Assembly: GCA_949293245.1 (NCBI GenBank)
Contig: CASFCS010000006.1
Location: 1 to 59,246 of the forward strand
DNA from: an uncultured bacterium
GTDB taxonomy: Bacteria > Bacillota > Clostridia > Oscillospirales > Oscillospiraceae
Direction: 5' to 3'
DNA: 59,246 nt
Shown here: positions 40,168-49,119 of the stretch, in pieces
Position numbering within the stretch: the stretch's first letter is position 1
Layout: each line of letters starts with the position of its first letter
The notes under the pieces: generated by a model
Database searches by the model: none
What the model saw: only the letters and a program-made list of their open reading frames with translations
Told to the model about the DNA's origin: nothing
Position numbers and translations under genes: made by a program

Positions 40168-42168
40168 ATGCAGGAACTTATTGTGAATATTCTGCTGCTT
40201 GCAGTGGCGCTTCTGGCGGCAGTGCTGCAGCTCATAGGCCGGAAACCCAGCAGCGGTATGACAAGAAAACAAAAAATCATGCTCTGGCGCATTCTGACAG
40301 CTGCGGTACTGCTGTTGGGGCTCCAGTCTTTGGGAGCAGGTGCCTTTGATTCACTGGGCGGCGCAGGACGCTGGCTGCGGCTGGCGCTCTATCTGGTGGA
40401 CTACCTGGTCATCGGCTATGATATCCTGCGCAAGGCCTATAGAGGCATCCGCAATGGTCAGGTCTTTGATGAAAACTTCCTGATGGCGGTGGCCACCCTG
40501 GGCGCCCTGGCCCTGGCAGTCTATGAAAACGGGGACTACCTGGAGTCCATTGCGGTGATGCTGTTCTATCAGGTGGGCGAGTGGTTTCAGAGTTACGCCG
40601 TGGGCAAAAGCCGCCGGAACATCAGCGACCTCATGGACATCCGGCCTGACTACGCCAACGTAGAGCGCAACGGCAAACTGGAACAGGTGGATCCGGATGA
40701 GGTGGAGATCGGGTCCACCATCGTAGTTCAGCCCGGAGAAAAGGTGCCCATCGACGGCACAGTGGTGGAGGGAACCTCTACTCTGAATACCGCCGCCCTC
40801 ACCGGAGAGTCTCTGCCCCGGGAGGTGCAGACCGGAGACGCCATCATCAGCGGATGCATCAACATGACCGGGCTGTTAAAGATCCGGACCACCAAGGAGT
40901 TTGGAGAGTCCACCGTCTCCAGGATCCTGGATCTGGTGGAAAACGCCTCCTCCCGCAAGTCCAAGTCGGAGGACTTTATCTCCCGCTTCGCCCGGATCTA
41001 TACCCCCGCTGTGTGCTATGCCGCCCTGGCGCTGGCCATTCTCCCTCCTCTGGTACTCATGCTGGGATTGGGACAATCTCCCGCTTGGGAGACCTGGATC
41101 TACCGGGCTCTCACCTTCCTGGTGGCCAGCTGCCCCTGCGCCCTGGTCATCAGCATTCCCCTGAGCTTCTTCGCCGGCATCGGCGGAGCCAGCAAGGCCG
41201 GTGTACTGGTGAAGGGCTCCAACTATCTGGAGACTCTGTCCCAAACCCGGATTGTGGTGTTTGATAAAACCGGCACCCTGACCCAGGGGGTCTTTGAAGT
41301 CAACGGTATTCACCACAACCAGCTGGAAAACGACAAATTGGTGGAGTATGCCGCACTGGCGGAATCGGCCTCCAGCCATCCCATCAGCAAGAGCCTGCAA
41401 ATGGCCTACGGCAAGGAAATCGACCGCAGCCGGGTGTCCGGCATCCAGGAAATCAGCGGCAACGGGGTCACTGCCCTGGTGGACGGTCACGCTGTGGCAG
41501 CGGGCAATGAAAAGCTGATGGACCGTCTGGGTGTTCCCTACATCAGCTGCCACAGTGTGGGCACCATCATTCACATGGCGATTGACGGCCAGTACGCCGG
41601 GCACATCGTCATCTCCGACGTGGTAAAGCCCACCTCCAAGCAGGCCATCCAGGCCCTGAAATCCGCCGGTGTATACAAGACGGTGATGCTCACCGGGGAT
41701 GCCGGGCAGGTAGCCCATCAGGTAGCGGCAGAGCTGGGGGTGGATCAGGTGTACAGCCAGCTGCTCCCGGCCGACAAGGTGGAAAAAGTGGAGGAGCTCC
41801 TGGCCCGGAAGCGCGGCAAGGAAAAGCTGGCCTTTGTGGGGGACGGCATCAACGACGCCCCCGTACTGGGTCGGGCGGACATTGGCATCGCCATGGGAGC
41901 CATGGGTTCTGACGCCGCCATTGAGGCCGCCGATGTGGTTCTTATGGATGATGACCCCATGCAGATTGCCAAGGCCATCAAAATCTCCCGCAAGTGCCTG
42001 GGCATCGTGTATCAGAACATCGTGGTGGCCATCGGCGTGAAGCTGCTGTGCCTGGTGCTGGTGGCTCTGGGATTTGCCAACATGTGGCTGGCGGTCTTTG
42101 CTGATGTGGGCGTCATGATTCTGGCGGTTCTGAACGCTATTCGGGCTCTTTTTGTCAAAAAATTATAA
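40168..42168 (+). CDS. Zn/Cd/Pb-type P1B ATPase
   Basis: The 666-aa cation exporter has the actuator LTGES (residues 211-215), the intramembrane CPC at 322-324, phosphorylation Asp366 in DKTGTLT, the TGD motif MLTGDAGQ, the hinge VGDGINDAPVLGRAD and a last helix with NMWLAVFADVGVMILAVLNA, whose aspartate is typical of ZntA/CadA. No N-terminal HMA domain is fused. It would export divalent zinc, cadmium or lead at the cytoplasmic membrane. Control by the ArsR-type protein at 37966 is likely but unproved. Confidence 0.93.
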   Translation: MQELIVNILLLAVALLAAVLQLIGRKPSSGMTRKQKIMLWRILTAAVLLLGLQSLGAGAFDSLGGAGRWLRLALYLVDYLVIGYDILRKAYRGIRNGQVFDENFLMAVATLGALALAVYENGDYLESIAVMLFYQVGEWFQSYAVGKSRRNISDLMDIRPDYANVERNGKLEQVDPDEVEIGSTIVVQPGEKVPIDGTVVEGTSTLNTAALTGESLPREVQTGDAIISGCINMTGLLKIRTTKEFGESTVSRILDLVENASSRKSKSEDFISRFARIYTPAVCYAALALAILPPLVLMLGLGQSPAWETWIYRALTFLVASCPCALVISIPLSFFAGIGGASKAGVLVKGSNYLETLSQTRIVVFDKTGTLTQGVFEVNGIHHNQLENDKLVEYAALAESASSHPISKSLQMAYGKEIDRSRVSGIQEISGNGVTALVDGHAVAAGNEKLMDRLGVPYISCHSVGTIIHMAIDGQYAGHIVISDVVKPTSKQAIQALKSAGVYKTVMLTGDAGQVAHQVAAELGVDQVYSQLLPADKVEKVEELLARKRGKEKLAFVGDGINDAPVLGRADIGIAMGAMGSDAAIEAADVVLMDDDPMQIAKAIKISRKCLGIVYQNIVVAIGVKLLCLVLVALGFANMWLAVFADVGVMILAVLNAIRALFVKKL

Positions 42169-42231
42169 GCATACCACGCTCTATCCCAGGCGGGGAGCCG
42201 GTATAGAACTGAATGGTTTTCCATGAACAGA

Positions 42232-42264
42232 CATCCATCTCCAGCGAAAAAATGGAGATGGATG
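42232..42264 (+). terminator. Hairpin after the P1B ATPase gene
   Basis: CATCCATCTCCA pairs perfectly with TGGAGATGGATG around GCGAAAAAA. No T-run follows, so it may protect the 3' end rather than terminate. Confidence 0.6.
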
Positions 42265-42277
42265 CCTGATTATATAA

Positions 42278-42314
42278 AGAAAAATGGGGGTGTCCTCCTT
42301 TGGACACCCCCATT
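42278..42314. repeat. Strong inverted repeat upstream of the cyclophilin-like gene
   Basis: AATGGGGGTGTCC and GGACACCCCCATT are perfect inverted copies around TCCTTT. Read on the minus strand a TTTTCTTT tract follows, as in a terminator, yet no minus-strand gene precedes it. Confidence 0.6.
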
Positions 42315-42431
42315 CTGAAGTTGTAGGGCAGATTTCCTGTGGTGCTGACCTTCGATCCCTGCTATATGGGAGAGAGCGCAGACGAACCCCGCCACGTCTC
42401 CTCCCCTGCGGAACAGGGGGAGGAAACCATC

Positions 42432-42875
42432 ATGCAGCAAAGCACGTTTTATGTGACCGCAGGAGGAGAAACCTTTTCTGCCACCTTTGCGGATAATTCC
42501 GGCGCCCAAGCCTTGAAAGAACTGCTGGCTGACGGAGATATTACAATCCGGATGAGCGATTACGGCGGCTTTGAAAAGGTTGGCTCCCTGGGCCGGAGCC
42601 TGCCCACCAGCAACAGCCAGACCACCACCCAGGCCGGCGACATCGTACTCTATCAGGGGAATCAGATTGTCATGTTCTACGGCTCCAACACCTGGAGCTG
42701 CACGCGGCTGGCGAGAATCGAGAACCTGACGGGCTGGCGGGACGCGCTGGGCAGCGGAACGAAAGCCGCCCGCGGTCTGATTTTGATTTGCGTAAGCCAC
42801 AGACAGAGGAAAAGCAAAGTCTGCTTTGCCGCCATGGCAAAACGCAGGACCCGGTTTGGTCTGACCATTCACTAA
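42432..42875 (+). CDS. Cyclophilin-like fold protein with an unrelated C-terminal tail
   Basis: The 147-aa protein matches the cyclophilin-like (PF18050-type) family over residues 1-110: SATFADNSGAQALKELLADGDITIRMSDYGGFEKVGSLG, then TTQAGDIVLYQGNQIVMFYG and LTGWRDALGSG. Family members then end after a short beta strand, but here about 38 basic residues (TKAARGLILICVSHRQRKS...) follow instead, suggesting a rearranged 3' end. The ATG follows GGGGAGG. No signal peptide. Function of the family is unknown. Confidence 0.75.
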   Translation: MQQSTFYVTAGGETFSATFADNSGAQALKELLADGDITIRMSDYGGFEKVGSLGRSLPTSNSQTTTQAGDIVLYQGNQIVMFYGSNTWSCTRLARIENLTGWRDALGSGTKAARGLILICVSHRQRKSKVCFAAMAKRRTRFGLTIH

Positions 42876-42954
42876 AAACGCCGCCTCTTTAAAGTCCAGT
42901 TATGGTTCGCTTTTTACACTGGCTTTACCAGTTCCCAAAAAGGAGGCCCCGCCT

Positions 42955-43671
42955 GTGAAGAATCAGATGACCTTTCAGCGGTATGAATTCAAATATTTGA
43001 TGGATACGCGCCAGCTGCAGGCCGTACTGGCCGCCATGGCGCCCCATATGGTACCGGACGAATACAGCCACAGCTCCATCCGAAACCTGTACCTGGACAC
43101 CCCGGACTTCCGGCTCATTCGCCGCAGCCTGGAAAAGCCGGTCTATAAAGAGAAGCTCCGCATACGCAGCTACGGTCGTGCCGGCGGGGCGGAAAAGGTC
43201 TTTGTGGAGCTGAAAAAGAAGTACCGCTCGGTGGTATATAAGCGCCGCGTCTCCATGCCCCAGGATCAGGCGCTGGGCTGCGTGGCCGGGACGGAGCTCT
43301 GGCCCGACAGCCAAATCGGGGCGGAGCTTGCCTATGCCGCCGACTTTTACAAGACCCTGCGCCCGGCGGTATTTCTCTCCTATGAGCGGGATTCCTACCG
43401 CGGCGTGGAGGATGAGGACTTCCGGGTGACCTTTGACCGGGAGATCCGATACCGCCGGGAGGCGCTGACCCTGGACTCCGACACCCGGGGTATCCCCATT
43501 CTTCCGCCCGGCCGGGTGCTGATGGAGCTGAAAGTGGCCGGAGGGCTTCCTTTTTGGATGGCCCATGTGCTGTCGGAGCAGAGGCTGTTCAAAACCTCCT
43601 TTTCCAAATACGGCACGGCCTATGAGAATATCCTGCTCACCGGGCAGAGAGGAGAACAAAAATATGCTTGA
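42955..43671 (+). CDS. VTC domain protein (polyphosphate polymerase-like)
   Basis: The 238-aa protein is a tunnel-fold VTC domain: FQRYEFKYLM, KLRIRSYG, KVFVELKKKYRSVVYKRR, FLSYERDSY, VTFDREIRYRR and LMELKVAGGLPFWM supply the basic and acidic residues lining the nucleotide/polyphosphate tunnel. In yeast Vtc4 the domain makes polyphosphate from ATP. Bacterial members lack the SPX and membrane parts. It is in one operon with a DUF4956 membrane protein (overlap 8 bp) and a beta-helix lipoprotein. GTG start after AGGAGG. Confidence 0.9.
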   Translation: MKNQMTFQRYEFKYLMDTRQLQAVLAAMAPHMVPDEYSHSSIRNLYLDTPDFRLIRRSLEKPVYKEKLRIRSYGRAGGAEKVFVELKKKYRSVVYKRRVSMPQDQALGCVAGTELWPDSQIGAELAYAADFYKTLRPAVFLSYERDSYRGVEDEDFRVTFDREIRYRREALTLDSDTRGIPILPPGRVLMELKVAGGLPFWMAHVLSEQRLFKTSFSKYGTAYENILLTGQRGEQKYA

Positions 43672-44359
43672 TACCTTGTTTCGCGGACTGTTTGACACAA
43701 CGCTCACCGATACCATTGCCCCCGGCGACTTTCTGCTGTGTGTAGGCGTGTCTCTGCTGCTGGGACTGCTGCTGTGCGCCATGACCATGTGGCACTCCCG
43801 GTTCAGCCGGAGCCTGATGGTCACCCTGGCCATCCTGCCCACCGTGGTGTGCGTGGTCATCATGATGGTCAACGGCAATGTGGGGACCGGCGTGGCGGTG
43901 GCCGGCGCCTTCAACCTGGTGCGCTTCCGCTCCGCTCCCGGCTCCGCCCGGGAGATTGCAGCGCTGTTTGTGGCCATGGGAGCCGGTCTCATCACCGGCA
44001 TGGGCTACCTGGGCTACGGCATTTTGTTTGCCGTAATCCTGGGGGCGGCCATGATGGTCTACAATGCTGTCAGCCTCCGCTCCGGGGCGGTGAGTATGAC
44101 GGAGCGCACGCTGCACATCACCATTCCGGAGGATCTGGACTATGCCGGCGTTTTTGAGCCCATTTTGCATCAATACACCCGCCGGTATTCCCTCACCCAG
44201 GTGAAGACCACCAACATGGGCAGCCTGTTCAAGCTGACCTATGACCTGACTTTAAAAGATCCTGCCCAGGAAAAAAATTTTATCGACCAGCTGCGGCTGC
44301 GCAACGGCAACCTGGAGATCTCCCTGGGACACCAGGACAACGCTGTGGCCACGCTGTAA
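43664..44359 (+). CDS. DUF4956 membrane protein
   Basis: The 231-aa protein has about four membrane helices (FLLCVGVSLLLGLLLCAMTM, SLMVTLAILPTVVCVVIMMV, and a pair in AALFVAMGAGLITGMG / YGILFAVILGAAMMVYNAV) and a soluble C-terminal domain (TERTLHITIPEDLDYAGVF). The conserved loop GAFNLVRFRSAPGSAREIAALF sits between helices. DUF4956 proteins are regularly encoded with VTC-domain proteins; a channel or anchor role is inferred only from that. ATG at 43664 after AGAGGAG. Confidence 0.88.
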   Translation: MLDTLFRGLFDTTLTDTIAPGDFLLCVGVSLLLGLLLCAMTMWHSRFSRSLMVTLAILPTVVCVVIMMVNGNVGTGVAVAGAFNLVRFRSAPGSAREIAALFVAMGAGLITGMGYLGYGILFAVILGAAMMVYNAVSLRSGAVSMTERTLHITIPEDLDYAGVFEPILHQYTRRYSLTQVKTTNMGSLFKLTYDLTLKDPAQEKNFIDQLRLRNGNLEISLGHQDNAVATL

Positions 44360-44376
44360 AAGGAGACGATTCAAGT

Positions 44377-46038
44377 ATGAAAAGGACAAAATACAGGGGT
44401 ATTGCTGTGCTGCTGTGCGCCCTGCTGGCTCTCAGCGGCTGCGGAGCACAGACTTCGGAAGAGACATCATCGGCCACGGACACTGCCGCCTCTGAGGAGG
44501 CGGCGGTTACCACGGTATCCACCATTGATACAGCCAGCCTCTTCAGCGACCGGGACCTGGAGGGGACCTACGACGAGAGCGCGGCCATCGCCATAGAGCT
44601 GAACGGAGACAGCGCTTCCTGTGACTCCGATGCAGTGGTCATAGAGGGCAGCCGGGTCACCATCGGGGCGGAGGGGGTCTATCTCCTCTCGGGCACCCTC
44701 ACCGACGGCCAGATCGTGGTCAACGCCGGGGAGACCGACAAGGTGCAGCTGGTTCTGGCCGGTGCCAACATCACCAGCAGCACCTCCGCCGCCATCTATG
44801 CCCTGGAAGCGGATAAGGTCTTTGTCACCCTGGCGGAGGGGACGGAAAACACCCTGACCAACGGCGGGGAGTATGTGGCCATCGACGACAACAACATCGA
44901 CGCCGTGATCTTCGCCAAGACGGATCTGACCCTGAACGGCTCCGGCAGTCTGACCATCAACGCCCAGGCCGGGCACGGCGTGGTGTCCAAGGATGACCTG
45001 GTCATCACCGGCGGCAGCTATACCGTCACCGCTGCCAGCCACGGCCTCTCCGGCAAGGACAGCATTGCCATCGCCGACGGTACCTTCCACATCACCTCCG
45101 GCAAGGACGGCATCCACGCGGAAAATGCGGACGATCTCTCCCTGGGTACCCTCTACATCGCCGACGGCAGTTACACCATTGCCGCCCAGGGGGATGCTAT
45201 AAGCGCCCAGGGGGCCCTTCAGATCGACGGCGGCACCTTTGATCTGTATACGGGAGAAGGCAGCGCCAGCGTGGACCTGGCCACCAGCGATGCCGGCCAG
45301 ATGGGCGGCGGCCCCTGGGGCGAAATGGGCGCACAGGTGGAGACAACTGTCACCGAGACGGAGGAGGACTCCGTCAGCCAGAAGGGCATCAAGGGCGAAA
45401 GCACCTACACCATCAACGGCGGCACCTTCACCATCGACAGTGTGGACGACTGCCTCCATGCCGGCGGTGTGATGACGATAGTTGCCGGAACGTTTACCCT
45501 CAGCAGCGGCGATGACGCCGTCCACTGTGACGACGCCCTCACCATCCAGAGCGGCACCTTCACCATTTCCTACTGCTATGAGGGCATCGAGGGTCTGTCC
45601 ATCACCATTGAGGACGGAACTTTTAATATCACCTCCAGCGATGATGGCCTCAACGCCGCCGGCGGCGCGGACAGCTCCGGCTTCGGCGGCTTCGGCGGAC
45701 GGCCCCAGGACACCTTTGCCTCCAGTGCTTCCGATGAAAGCATCTTCATGACCATCAACGGCGGTACCTTTACCGTGGTTTCCTCCGGCGACTGCCTTGA
45801 TTCCAACGGAGATCTGACCATCAACGGCGGTACCCTGGAGCTCACCTGCAACGGCAACGGCGACACGGCCCTGGACTGTGACGGCACCTATACCAACAAC
45901 GGCGGCGAGGTGACCACCAACGACGGCTCAGAGGAGAATCCAGGCCAGATGGGCGGCGGCCAGCCTGGTGGAGGGCGGCCGGACGGCGCCAATGGCGGCG
46001 GGCGTCCCAATGGACAGACCCTTCCCTCCAACACCTGA
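44377..46038 (+). CDS. Cthe_2159-like beta-helix carbohydrate-binding lipoprotein
   Basis: The 553-aa lipoprotein has a lipobox ending at Cys22 (LLALSGC) and many repeated strands of the type ITGGSYTVTAASHGLSGKDS, typical of the Cthe_2159 right-handed beta-helix domain, which binds acidic sugars such as polygalacturonate. The last 60 residues are Gly/Pro/Asp-rich. It is 17 bp after the DUF4956 gene and is exported by Sec, lipidated by Lgt and displayed on the cell surface. Ligand here is unknown. Confidence 0.88.
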   Translation: MKRTKYRGIAVLLCALLALSGCGAQTSEETSSATDTAASEEAAVTTVSTIDTASLFSDRDLEGTYDESAAIAIELNGDSASCDSDAVVIEGSRVTIGAEGVYLLSGTLTDGQIVVNAGETDKVQLVLAGANITSSTSAAIYALEADKVFVTLAEGTENTLTNGGEYVAIDDNNIDAVIFAKTDLTLNGSGSLTINAQAGHGVVSKDDLVITGGSYTVTAASHGLSGKDSIAIADGTFHITSGKDGIHAENADDLSLGTLYIADGSYTIAAQGDAISAQGALQIDGGTFDLYTGEGSASVDLATSDAGQMGGGPWGEMGAQVETTVTETEEDSVSQKGIKGESTYTINGGTFTIDSVDDCLHAGGVMTIVAGTFTLSSGDDAVHCDDALTIQSGTFTISYCYEGIEGLSITIEDGTFNITSSDDGLNAAGGADSSGFGGFGGRPQDTFASSASDESIFMTINGGTFTVVSSGDCLDSNGDLTINGGTLELTCNGNGDTALDCDGTYTNNGGEVTTNDGSEENPGQMGGGQPGGGRPDGANGGGRPNGQTLPSNT

Positions 46039-46385
46039 ATTGGTTCTATCGGTTCTCGAACGACCCATAATCAGAAATGAATATACCGGGGACACCCAGG
46101 TGTCCGACACTGCACTCACCTCCACCGGCACAGACAAAAGCGCCGTCTTGGTAGCCGCTGGCATGGACCCGGCAGAGATGAGCTTGGTACAGGGGCGGAG
46201 AGATCCGGGCGGAGTTTCAGAGTCAAGGTTAAGACATAACGAGACCGGGAAGATCGTGTAAATGGAAAACACGATCTTCCCGGCCTTTTTTTAGAATGGA
46301 TTTCACCTGATATACGGCCTTTCAGCAGTTGCTGGAGATGGTCACACCCACGCCGCCAGGGGAGCATTCTCCCCAATGATGCGCC
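46039..46385. other. Stretch after the lipoprotein gene, possible gene remnant
   Basis: An open plus-strand frame through 46261 contains residues such as TSTGTDKSAVLVAAG that look like a fragment of a beta-helix protein, but it has no start or ribosome site. The rest carries a terminator. No supported gene. Confidence 0.45.
46245..46292 (+). terminator. Terminator of the VTC operon
   Basis: CCGGGAAGATCGTGT pairs perfectly with ACACGATCTTCCCGG, followed by CCTTTTTTT. Confidence 0.92.
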
Positions 46386-48230
46386 TCATCCCACACAGTA
46401 GAATTCCATCCAGTGGTTGATCTGCAAAAAGTAGGCCAGCATCTGAGGGCCCGCCATCAGCTGGCCGAACCAGGGCTTGCCGTAATCCTTGGGCTGGGAA
46501 AGAAACCGCCGTGCCTTCTTCTGATCCAGAAAACGGTGGATGGGCGCATGAGGATCATCCAGCAGGCGCTGGAACCGCTCCGCCAGCAGCGCCTCGTATG
46601 CCGGGGAATAGGTCTTGGGGTAGGGGCTCTTTTTCCGATACAGCAGCTCCGGCGGAAGAAGATCCTTACAGGCGTCCCGCAGCAGCCTCTTTTCCATCCC
46701 GTCCTGGTATTTCATGCTCCACGGCACGTTATAGACATACTCCACGATCCGGTGGTCCGCAAAGGGCACCCGGGCCTCCAGGCCCCAGGCCATACTGGTG
46801 CGGTCCATCCGGTCCAGCAGGGTCTGCATGAACCAGCGCAGATTGAGAAAGCTCATCTCCCGCCGGCGGCGCTCCTCTCCCTGTTCCTCCGGCAGCGCCG
46901 GAACCTGGGCCAGGGTATCCAGATACCTCTGCCGGATATAGTCCTCCAGATCCAGCTGCCGAAGCGCCTCATCCGACAGCAGCGCCGTCCGGGCCGACAG
47001 GTCAGCGGACCAGGGGAACCCATCTGTATGCAGCAGCTCCTCCCGATAGAACCAGGGGTAGCCGCCGAATATCTCGTCGGCGCATTCGCCGGTGAGGGCC
47101 ACCTTGTTGTGCTGCTTCACCAGGCCGCAGAAGTAGAGGAGAGAGGCGTCCACATCGGTCATGCCCGGCAGGTCCTTCATCTTCACGGCGTCCTCCAGCA
47201 GATCGGCCAGGGTGACCTCGTCACACTCCAGATAGGTGTGGTGCAGAGGATACAGGGAGAGCACCTGGTCCACAAAGGGGCGGTCCCGGGTGGGCTGGAA
47301 GGCGTTGGACTGAAAACAGTCGTCATTGTGGGCAAAGTCGAAGGAAAAGGTATTTAAGGTTTTGCCCTCCCCCTCCAGCTGCCGGGAGGCCAGGGCGGTG
47401 ACCACGCTGGAGTCGATGCCCCCGGACAGGAAGCTGCACACCGGCACATCGGACACCAGCTGCCGCCGCACTGCGTCCCGCAGCAGCCAGGACACCCGCT
47501 CCACCGTCTCCGCATAGCTGTGGGTATGGGGCCTGGCCTCCAGGGACCAGCAGGGGTACTCTTTCATGCCTGCCCGGGAACACTCCACCATGCAGCCCGG
47601 CTTTACCTCCAGCAGCCCCCGGAACACGCCGCAGCCTGGGGTTCGTGCCGGTCCCACCCCAAAAATTTCCCGAAAGTTGTCCAGATCCGCACGGGGTGTG
47701 ATTCCAGGATAGGCAAACAGGGCTTTGGGTTCTGAACCAAATACCAGGGTGGTTCCTTCCAGAGCATAAAACAGAGGTTTCACCCCCAGCCGGTCCCGGC
47801 AGAGAAAGAGGGCATCCCGCCGTTCGTCCCAGACAGCAAAGGCGAAGATTCCATTGAGCTTTGGGGCGATTTCCATTCCGTACTCCATGTATCCGCAGAG
47901 AATCACCTCGGTATCGCAGGTGGTTTCAAAGCGGTATCCACGGCAGTGCAGCTCCTCTTTCAGCTCCTCCGTGTTGTAAATCTCCCCATTAAAGACAATG
48001 GCATATTCCCCTTTTCCCCCCTGCCGCACCATGGGCTGGGCGCCGCCGGCCAGGTCCCGGATGGACAGCCGGGTGTGAGCCAGCCCCACATTGCGCCGCA
48101 GATATTCCCCTGTCTGATCGTGTCCCCGGTGTGCGATGGCATTTCGCATCTTTCGGAGTACCGCAGTCCACTGCTGGGCATCTTGTAGACAATTCCTCTT
48201 AAAATCGCAAAATCCGACAATTCCGCACAT
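46386..48230 (-). CDS. asnB: Asparagine synthase (glutamine-hydrolysing)
   Basis: The 614-aa protein begins MCGIVGF, exposing the catalytic Cys2 of class II glutaminases, with NGEIYN and an AMP-binding synthetase half (FLSGGIDSSVVTALAS). It makes asparagine from aspartate, glutamine and ATP. The ATG follows GAGG. Length is typical for bacterial AsnB. It stands alone, with no lasso-peptide or cell-wall genes nearby, so a housekeeping role is likely. Confidence 0.95.
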   Translation of the reverse strand: MCGIVGFCDFKRNCLQDAQQWTAVLRKMRNAIAHRGHDQTGEYLRRNVGLAHTRLSIRDLAGGAQPMVRQGGKGEYAIVFNGEIYNTEELKEELHCRGYRFETTCDTEVILCGYMEYGMEIAPKLNGIFAFAVWDERRDALFLCRDRLGVKPLFYALEGTTLVFGSEPKALFAYPGITPRADLDNFREIFGVGPARTPGCGVFRGLLEVKPGCMVECSRAGMKEYPCWSLEARPHTHSYAETVERVSWLLRDAVRRQLVSDVPVCSFLSGGIDSSVVTALASRQLEGEGKTLNTFSFDFAHNDDCFQSNAFQPTRDRPFVDQVLSLYPLHHTYLECDEVTLADLLEDAVKMKDLPGMTDVDASLLYFCGLVKQHNKVALTGECADEIFGGYPWFYREELLHTDGFPWSADLSARTALLSDEALRQLDLEDYIRQRYLDTLAQVPALPEEQGEERRRREMSFLNLRWFMQTLLDRMDRTSMAWGLEARVPFADHRIVEYVYNVPWSMKYQDGMEKRLLRDACKDLLPPELLYRKKSPYPKTYSPAYEALLAERFQRLLDDPHAPIHRFLDQKKARRFLSQPKDYGKPWFGQLMAGPQMLAYFLQINHWMEFYCVG

Positions 48231-48399
48231 AGAGATACACCTCAGAGCAAAAAATTCAGGGTACTTCTTTTTGAAAGACAGCCCTTGCTGCTCTGCCTCA
48301 GTATATGACAGCCTCCGCCCTCTGATACCAGCGTATCACCAGCTGCCTTTGCCAGCAGAACAGGGGTTGACAAAAAAAGCATTTCGATTGTAATTACCA
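48231..48399. other. Divergent region upstream of asnB
   Basis: No gene. It includes TTGACA at 48367-48372 and the palindrome TTACCA-A-TGGTAA at 48394-48406 next to the truncated MATE gene. Confidence 0.5.
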
Positions 48400-49119
48400 A
48401 TGGTAACTATATGGGGAAAAGAAATTCGGTTCAATCCCCAGTGCCGCAAATTCCTTGCCATCGGCCTGCCCCTGGCGTTGCAGGAATGTCTGGCCCAGCT
48501 GTCCTTCCTGGCGCTGTGTGCGTTTGTGAATCGCCTGAGTCTGAAGGCCTCTTCCGGGTATAGCGTAGCCAGCAAGATCGTCAACTTCGCCATGCTGGTT
48601 CCCAGCGCCCTTATGCAGTCTATGGCATCCTTTGTGTCTCAGAATGTGGGGGCAGGCAATCTGAAGCGTGCAAAACAATCTATGTTTACCGGGATCGGTG
48701 TGGGCCTTGGTTTTGGCTGTGTGGTGTTCGCCCTGGTCATGCTCAAGGGCGATGTGCTGGCAGGCTTCTTCTCCACCGATGGGGCCGTCATTCAAAAGGG
48801 CTTTGAGTACTTAAAGGGGTTTGCCCCGGAGACCATCGCCACCGCCGTCCTCTTCAGTATGGTGGGTTACTTCAACGGAAATCAGAGAACCCTCTGGGTC
48901 ATGATTCAGGGGTTGGTTCAAACCCTTCTGGTCCGCCTTCCCATGGCATATTTTATGAGCATTCAGCCAAACGCAAGCCTGACCCGGATCGGCCTTGCCG
49001 CCCCGGTGTCCACGGCGGTTGGGATCCTTTTGAATGTTGGATTTTATATTTATTTTGTCCGCCGGCAAAACAGCGAGGCTCAATACAATCTCATGGCTGA
49101 CAATAGAAGCAGAGCCTGA
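48400..49119 (+). pseudogene. C-terminal half of a MATE family efflux transporter
   Basis: About 235 residues starting GKEIRFNPQCRKFLAIGLPL match the second half (helices 7-12) of MATE drug/sodium antiporters; intact members are about 440-460 aa. The N-terminal half is missing. The first in-frame codons (MVTIW) lie in what looks like an old promoter/operator, with no ribosome site, so a deletion seems to have fused a regulatory region to the gene's middle. A half transporter is unlikely to work alone. Confidence 0.82.

Larger units (their letters stand above)
42169..42431. other. Intergenic stretch with two hairpins
   Basis: No gene is seen. A terminator-like hairpin follows the ATPase and a second strong inverted repeat stands upstream of the cyclophilin-like gene. 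Confidence 0.55.

Noticed and set aside
42270..42872. Minus-strand frame of 200 codons opposite the cyclophilin-like gene
   Set aside because: The plus-strand gene has a family match and ribosome site; the minus-strand frame has neither.
44600..45900. Repeat pattern in the lipoprotein gene as a possible CRISPR or tandem array
   Set aside because: The periodicity comes from protein beta-helix repeats (GGTFTI-type); DNA units vary and no constant repeat/spacer length exists. I saw no CRISPR array anywhere in the window.
46386..48230. asnB as part of a lasso-peptide or secondary-metabolite cluster
   Set aside because: No precursor, protease or transporter genes are adjacent; the N-terminal glutaminase half is complete, as in housekeeping AsnB.
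48231..48400. Possible T-box or other riboswitch leader for asnB
   Set aside because: The leader is short, and I could not find a specifier loop, T-box sequence or terminator/antiterminator pair.
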